Shown: positions 59,831-64,000 of the stretch, piece by piece
Layout of the letters: each line of letters starts with the position of its first letter
How positions within the stretch are numbered: position 1 is the stretch's first letter
DNA from: Firmicutes bacterium OM04-13BH
GTDB taxonomy: Bacteria > Bacillota > Clostridia > Lachnospirales > Lachnospiraceae
Reading direction: 5' to 3'
NCBI GenBank assembly: GCA_003481745.1
Contig: QULP01000008.1
Span: 1-64,000, forward strand
DNA length: 64,000 nt
Made by a program: the position numbers and the translations under genes
The notes under the pieces: generated by a model
What the model was told of the DNA's origin: nothing
Databases searched by the model: none
Seen by the model: the letters and a program-made list of their open reading frames with translations, nothing else

Positions 59831-61678
59831 ATGGAGATAAAAGATAAAAAGCCAAAAAAACCCTTGATATTTTATTATGCAATCGTAATTATTGTGTTGG
59901 TGCTGTTAAATACACTTTTGGTACCAAGCCTTGCAGAGAGAAGTATCAAGGAAGCCACTTATGATGAGTTCTTGGATACTCTCGATAGTGGAACGGTAGA
60001 AGAAGTCAATCTGGAAGATGATGTCATCTATTATTCTGTAAAAAAAGGAAATGAGACGCAGGTTTATAAGACCGGTCGAATCAAAGACTCACAGGAAGTA
60101 GAACGCTTAAAAGATGCGGGAGTAAAATTCTCAGAAGAAATTCCACAGAAAACTTCTCCGATTTTAAGCTTATTATTGTCTTATATCGTGCCGATTCTGA
60201 TTTTTGTATTTATCGGAAACTGGCTCAGTAAGAAAATGATGAGTGGTATCAGCGGTGGCGCCGGTGGAGCAATGTCATTTGGAAAGAGTAATGCAAAGAT
60301 TTACGTGAAATCTTCCACAGGAATTAAATTTTCTGATGTCGCAGGTGAAGATGAGGCAAAAGAACTTTTGACAGAGATTGTAGATTACCTGCATAATCCG
60401 GAAAAATACAGAGAAATCGGAGCTTCTATGCCAAAAGGCGCTCTTCTGGTAGGTCCTCCGGGAACCGGTAAAACCCTGCTTGCAAAGGCAGTAGCCGGTG
60501 AAGCAAATGTGCCGTTCTTCTCTATCTCGGGTTCGGAGTTTGTTGAAATGTTCGTTGGTATGGGTGCGGCAAAGGTAAGAGATTTATTTAAACAGGCAAA
60601 TGAAAAAGCCCCATGTATCGTATTTATTGATGAGATTGATACCATCGGTAAAAAACGAGACGGAAATATCAGTGGAAATGATGAGCGTGAGCAGACCTTG
60701 AACCAGCTTTTGACAGAGATGGATGGTTTCGACGGTTCAAAAGGTGTTGTTATTCTGGCAGCAACCAACCGTCCGGATTCACTTGATCCTGCACTGCTCC
60801 GTCCGGGTCGTTTTGACAGACGAATTCCTGTTGAACTTCCGGATCTGCAGGGACGTGAGGAAATTTTAAAAGTACATGCGAAAAAGATTAAAGTTTCAGA
60901 TAATGTGGACTTTAGAGAAATTGCAAAAGCAGCGTCCGGTGCGTCCGGTGCAGAACTTGCCAACATCGTAAATGAGGCAGCGCTTCGTGCGGTGCGTGAC
61001 AGAAGAAAATTTGCAACACAGGCTGATATGGAAGAAAGTATCGAGGTTGTTATTGCCGGTTATCAGAAGAAGAGCCGTGTACTTTCAGAAAAAGAAAAAT
61101 TGATTGTTTCCTATCATGAAATCGGACATGCGCTTGTAGCGGCGATGCAGACAAATTCTGCACCGGTTCATAAGATTACGATTATTCCGAGAACCTCCGG
61201 TGCACTTGGTTATACAATGCAGGTGGAAGATGGCGAGCATTATCTGATGTCAAAAGAAGAACTCGAAAATAAGATTGCAACCTTTACCGGGGGACGAGCT
61301 GCGGAAGAATTGATTTTCCATTCCATTACAACTGGTGCGTCCAATGATATTGAGCAGGCGACAAAGCTTGCCCGAGGTATGATTACCCGTTACGGTATGA
61401 GTGATGATTTCGATATGGTGGCAATGGAAAGTGTTCAGAACCAGTACTTAGGTGGGGATACTTCCCTTGCATGCTCATTTGAAACTCAGACTGAGATTGA
61501 TAAAAAAGTTGTGGAACTGGTAAAAACCCAGCATGCAAAAGCTTATAAGATTCTTGAGGATAATATCGGAAAACTGCATCAGCTTGCAAAATATCTTTAC
61601 GATAATGAAACAATTACAGGTGAAGAATTTATGAAAATTCTGGCAGAGCCAATGCCGCAGATTGGAGCGGAAGAATAA
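59831..61678 (+). CDS. ftsH: ATP-dependent zinc metalloprotease FtsH
   Basis: A 615-residue membrane-anchored AAA+ protease that degrades short-lived and misassembled membrane proteins. Two N-terminal transmembrane helices (about 12-30 and 115-135) flank an external domain. Walker A GPPGTGKT (about 207), Walker B IVFIDEID, the SRH region and zinc motif HEIGH (about 429) are present. ATG 59831 is 8 nt after AAAGGGG; ATG 59825 is too close. A terminator follows. Confidence 0.95.
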   Translation: MEIKDKKPKKPLIFYYAIVIIVLVLLNTLLVPSLAERSIKEATYDEFLDTLDSGTVEEVNLEDDVIYYSVKKGNETQVYKTGRIKDSQEVERLKDAGVKFSEEIPQKTSPILSLLLSYIVPILIFVFIGNWLSKKMMSGISGGAGGAMSFGKSNAKIYVKSSTGIKFSDVAGEDEAKELLTEIVDYLHNPEKYREIGASMPKGALLVGPPGTGKTLLAKAVAGEANVPFFSISGSEFVEMFVGMGAAKVRDLFKQANEKAPCIVFIDEIDTIGKKRDGNISGNDEREQTLNQLLTEMDGFDGSKGVVILAATNRPDSLDPALLRPGRFDRRIPVELPDLQGREEILKVHAKKIKVSDNVDFREIAKAASGASGAELANIVNEAALRAVRDRRKFATQADMEESIEVVIAGYQKKSRVLSEKEKLIVSYHEIGHALVAAMQTNSAPVHKITIIPRTSGALGYTMQVEDGEHYLMSKEELENKIATFTGGRAAEELIFHSITTGASNDIEQATKLARGMITRYGMSDDFDMVAMESVQNQYLGGDTSLACSFETQTEIDKKVVELVKTQHAKAYKILEDNIGKLHQLAKYLYDNETITGEEFMKILAEPMPQIGAEE

Positions 61679-61693
61679 AAAACAAAGAGAAGA

Positions 61694-61732
61694 AGCGATA
61701 CATATTTGTAAAAGTATGTATTGCTTTTTTTT
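61694..61732 (+). terminator. Terminator of ftsH
   Basis: GCGATACATA and TATGTATTGC arms are followed by eight T residues. Confidence 0.85.
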
Positions 61733-61820
61733 CTGTACTATGATTTTCAGTTGCGAATAAGAGGTCATCATGGTAATATTACAGCAGCAGAGTAAATAGT
61801 TAGTTAGTGAGAAGAAAGAA

Positions 61821-62768
61821 ATGAATTATATTGTATTTGACTTAGAGTGGAACCAGTGTCCTTATGGAAAAGACCGTGAAAATAAAAGATTGCCGTTTGA
61901 AATTATTGAATTTGGAGCGGTAAAATTAGATGAAAATCGAGAAGTAATTGATAAATTCCAGCAGATTGTAAAACCGGCTGTCTATCACAGACTTCATTAT
62001 CGAACAAAAGAAATTTTAAACATTGATAAAAATACCTTAGAGAGCGGGCTTTCTTTTTCAAAATCAGTAAGGCGTTTTTTGAGATGGTGTGGAGAGGACG
62101 TTGTATTTTGTACCTGGGGACCAACTGATTTGATTGAACTTCAGCGAAATTTGAAATACTATACCATGCTGCATTTCTTAGAAGGACCGGTTCGTTATTA
62201 TGACCTTCAGAAAATCTTTGGGATTGCCTGTGAGGGTAAAAAAAACTGCCGTTCCCTGGAATATGCAATTGATTTTCTTAAAATAGAAAAGACAGAGAGT
62301 TTTCACCGTGCACTTCATGATGCCTGGTATACGGCGGAGGTGTTTGCAAAATTGCCGATTGAGGTGGTTGAGAAAAATTACTCGATTGATACTTATCAGA
62401 ATCCAAAATCCAAAAAAGAAGAAATTCATGTCATGTTTGAGAATTATTCAAAATATATTTCAAGAGAATTTCCAACAAAAGAAGACGCAATGAAAGACAG
62501 GGAAGTCGTAAGTACAAAATGCATTGTTTGTAATAATACAGCAAAGAAGAAAATACGCTGGTTTTCTATGAATACCAAATCCCATGTCTGCCTGGCATAC
62601 TGTCCGGAACACGGTTATTTAAAAGGGAAAATCCGGTTGAAGAAAACCGATGAAGGCAATTATTATGTAGTAAAAACAGTAAAGAAAATTAATGAAGAAG
62701 AAGCAGTTGAGATTCGGGAAAAACGAAATCTGCTTCGGGAAAAAAGGCGTGAAAAAAGACATCAGTGA
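61821..62768 (+). CDS. DEDDh 3'-5' exonuclease family protein
   Basis: A 315-residue protein. The DnaQ-like exonuclease domain covers residues 1-180: FDLEW (D7, E9), a second acidic motif in the CTWGPTDLIEL region, and HRALHDAWYTAE with the catalytic His and Asp. The C-terminal 130 residues carry a zinc-like Cys pair (CIVCNN, CPEHG) and a basic tail. Stand-alone members trim RNA or DNA; the target is unknown. The C-terminal codons form one arm of the bidirectional terminator. Confidence 0.85.
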   Translation: MNYIVFDLEWNQCPYGKDRENKRLPFEIIEFGAVKLDENREVIDKFQQIVKPAVYHRLHYRTKEILNIDKNTLESGLSFSKSVRRFLRWCGEDVVFCTWGPTDLIELQRNLKYYTMLHFLEGPVRYYDLQKIFGIACEGKKNCRSLEYAIDFLKIEKTESFHRALHDAWYTAEVFAKLPIEVVEKNYSIDTYQNPKSKKEEIHVMFENYSKYISREFPTKEDAMKDREVVSTKCIVCNNTAKKKIRWFSMNTKSHVCLAYCPEHGYLKGKIRLKKTDEGNYYVVKTVKKINEEEAVEIREKRNLLREKRREKRHQ

Positions 62769-62792
62769 TGTCTTTTTTTCGCCTTTTTTGAT
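62740..62792. terminator. Bidirectional terminator shared by converging gene ends
   Basis: An AAAAAGGCG...GAAAAAAGACATCA arm pairs with TGATGTCTTTTTTTCGCCTTTT, about 24 bp with one bulge. It overlaps the last codons of both genes. Confidence 0.88.
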
Positions 62793-64000
62793 TTTGATGT
62801 CTTTTTTTGATTCATCGCTTTAAATGATTTTTGAATTGATTTTGATGGTAAAATCTTTACCTGTTTCGTCATTAATATCTGATTGTTAAAGAGACAGTCA
62901 GTAAATACGGAATCGCCTTCCACGCGTGTTTCATAAGTAACCGAATCTAAAGACACATCATTTGGCAGGGTTACGCAGTTGCCGTTTTCCACGCAGGAGA
63001 GAAATTCGGGAGTTGTCATTTTCAGCGAAAACGCATCCGCAGGCAGTAATTGAACAGTAGTTTCCGGCTGATTTTCTGTTATCACTTCTTTATGAAAATT
63101 CCCAAATCCATAATCAAACAGCGAAGCCGTATCACTGTACTGAAAACGCAGGGTGTCGGCAAGGACAACGCAGACCAGACGCATGTTGTCACGCTCGGCA
63201 AAGGTGACTAAAGTATTTCCGGCGGTTGTGGTGTAGCCGGTTTTTCCGCCAAGACAGCCATCATAATGTTTTTCACCGGAGAGCAGCATTTTATTATGAT
63301 TATTAAGCCAGCGTTCTTCATCAGTGAGATTTGTTTTTGGTTCTATATAATATTCTGTTCCAATGATTTTTCGGAAAATTTTGTTTTGGAAAGCGGAACG
63401 GGCAATTGTAGCCAGGTCACGTGCGGTTGTATAATGATTGTCATCGTGCAGACCGCTTGGATTCATAAAATGTGTGTTGTTACAGCCAAGGGACGCAGCA
63501 CGTTCATTCATTTTATCGACAAAAGCAGAGATACTTCCACCGCCGACATATTCGGCTACGCCATTGGAGACTTCATTTGCGGAAGCAAGCAGAACCGCAT
63601 AAAGGCTTTGCTCCATTGTAAGAATTTCACCCGGTTTGATTCCAATGTGGGTGCTTCCGGGTTCAATACTGTAGACGGCATCTGTGGAAAACGTGATTTG
63701 GTCGGATAAATTGCTGTTTTCAATCGCAAGCCATGCAGTCATAATCTTTGTGGTACTTGCAGGATAGCGCTTTTCATCAATTCCCTTTGCATATAAAATT
63801 TCGCCTGAATCGACGTCCATTAAAATGGCAGTTTCGGCAGCGACTTGCGGACCTTTTGGCCAGGAAGCCCAGGAATCGGATTGAACTTCCCAGTTGTAAC
63901 TTTCAGGCGGAGCATTTGGGTCAGTCGGCGGTGTGCCAGATGTAGTATCTGTAGAAGCTGGATCAGAAGATTGGGCAGTTGTAGTATCAGTCGGTGCAGC
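62762..64000 (-). CDS. D-alanyl-D-alanine carboxypeptidase (PBP5/DacA family), N-terminus outside window
   Basis: At least 412 residues are visible; the frame stays open to the window edge. A Ser/Thr/Pro-rich linker (SSDPASTDTTSGTPPTDP) precedes the peptidase S11 domain. SxxK appears as STTK (ASTTKIMTAW), SxN as SANEVSN, and KTG as GGKTGYT. A PBP5-like C-terminal domain and a Lys-rich tail (KKTSKSKKAKKRHH) follow. It removes terminal D-Ala from pentapeptides in the wall; the missing N-terminus should hold a signal peptide. It converges with the exonuclease gene and shares its terminator. Confidence 0.92.
   Translation of the reverse strand, partial: AAPTDTTTAQSSDPASTDTTSGTPPTDPNAPPESYNWEVQSDSWASWPKGPQVAAETAILMDVDSGEILYAKGIDEKRYPASTTKIMTAWLAIENSNLSDQITFSTDAVYSIEPGSTHIGIKPGEILTMEQSLYAVLLASANEVSNGVAEYVGGGSISAFVDKMNERAASLGCNNTHFMNPSGLHDDNHYTTARDLATIARSAFQNKIFRKIIGTEYYIEPKTNLTDEERWLNNHNKMLLSGEKHYDGCLGGKTGYTTTAGNTLVTFAERDNMRLVCVVLADTLRFQYSDTASLFDYGFGNFHKEVITENQPETTVQLLPADAFSLKMTTPEFLSCVENGNCVTLPNDVSLDSVTYETRVEGDSVFTDCLFNNQILMTKQVKILPSKSIQKSFKAMNQKKTSKSKKAKKRHH

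Overview
The window is chromosomal DNA of a low-GC, spore-forming Clostridia member, most likely a gut Lachnospiraceae species. The support is spoIID/spoIIQ engulfment genes, PerR with a reverse rubrerythrin, a methyltetrahydrofolate-dependent corrinoid methyltransferase locus, and AGGAGG-type ribosome binding sites throughout. Species identity cannot be read from the sequence alone.

Layout. 1-660 is a tRNA cluster (Asp partial, Val, Tyr, Thr, fMet, Phe, Lys) with its terminator. 700-1200 is non-coding and strongly structured. 1220-8860 is housekeeping: a DUF6062 protein, a small membrane protein, O-acetylhomoserine sulfhydrylase coupled to an MnmM-like methylase, SpoIID and SpoIIQ, a GIY-YIG protein, PerR and reverse rubrerythrin with matching operators, and a hemolysin III family protein. 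8876-18953 is a corrinoid methyl-transfer locus: a URO-D-type methyltransferase, two corrinoid proteins, a RamA-like reductive activator, a DUF2284 protein, a methyltetrahydrofolate methyltransferase, two PucR-type regulators and one AraC regulator. 19089-21858 carries galactokinase and a GH27 alpha-galactosidase, followed by a CinA C-terminal domain protein.

22580-26691 and 54072-55538 form a two-gene unit: a 923-residue protein with a Rossmann-like and a RyR-like domain, translationally coupled to a TIR-transmembrane-propeller protein. A 27.4-kb integrative and conjugative element (26688-54072) splits the second gene. Joining the flanks at a shared TATG restores one 940-codon reading frame. 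The element encodes a ParB-like protein with AT hooks, ArdA, a VirD4/VirB4/VirB6-type transfer apparatus, an NlpC/P60 hydrolase, two DNA methyltransferases, MobC, a relaxase, a sigma-like factor and a large serine recombinase. It also carries a cargo block of lower GC: a two-component system and an ABC exporter of the lantibiotic-protection type with a lipoprotein. Fourteen copies of one palindrome (GRGACA-N3-TGTCCC) punctuate the element but are absent from the cargo.

55611-57507 is a compact IscB insertion element with intact RuvC and HNH residues and about 450 nt of structured upstream DNA (probable omegaRNA). It has landed between the Shine-Dalgarno and the start codon of a sodium-dependent (NSS) transporter. 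The window ends with a sigma-like protein lacking region 4, FtsH, a DEDDh exonuclease and a D-Ala-D-Ala carboxypeptidase cut by the window edge.
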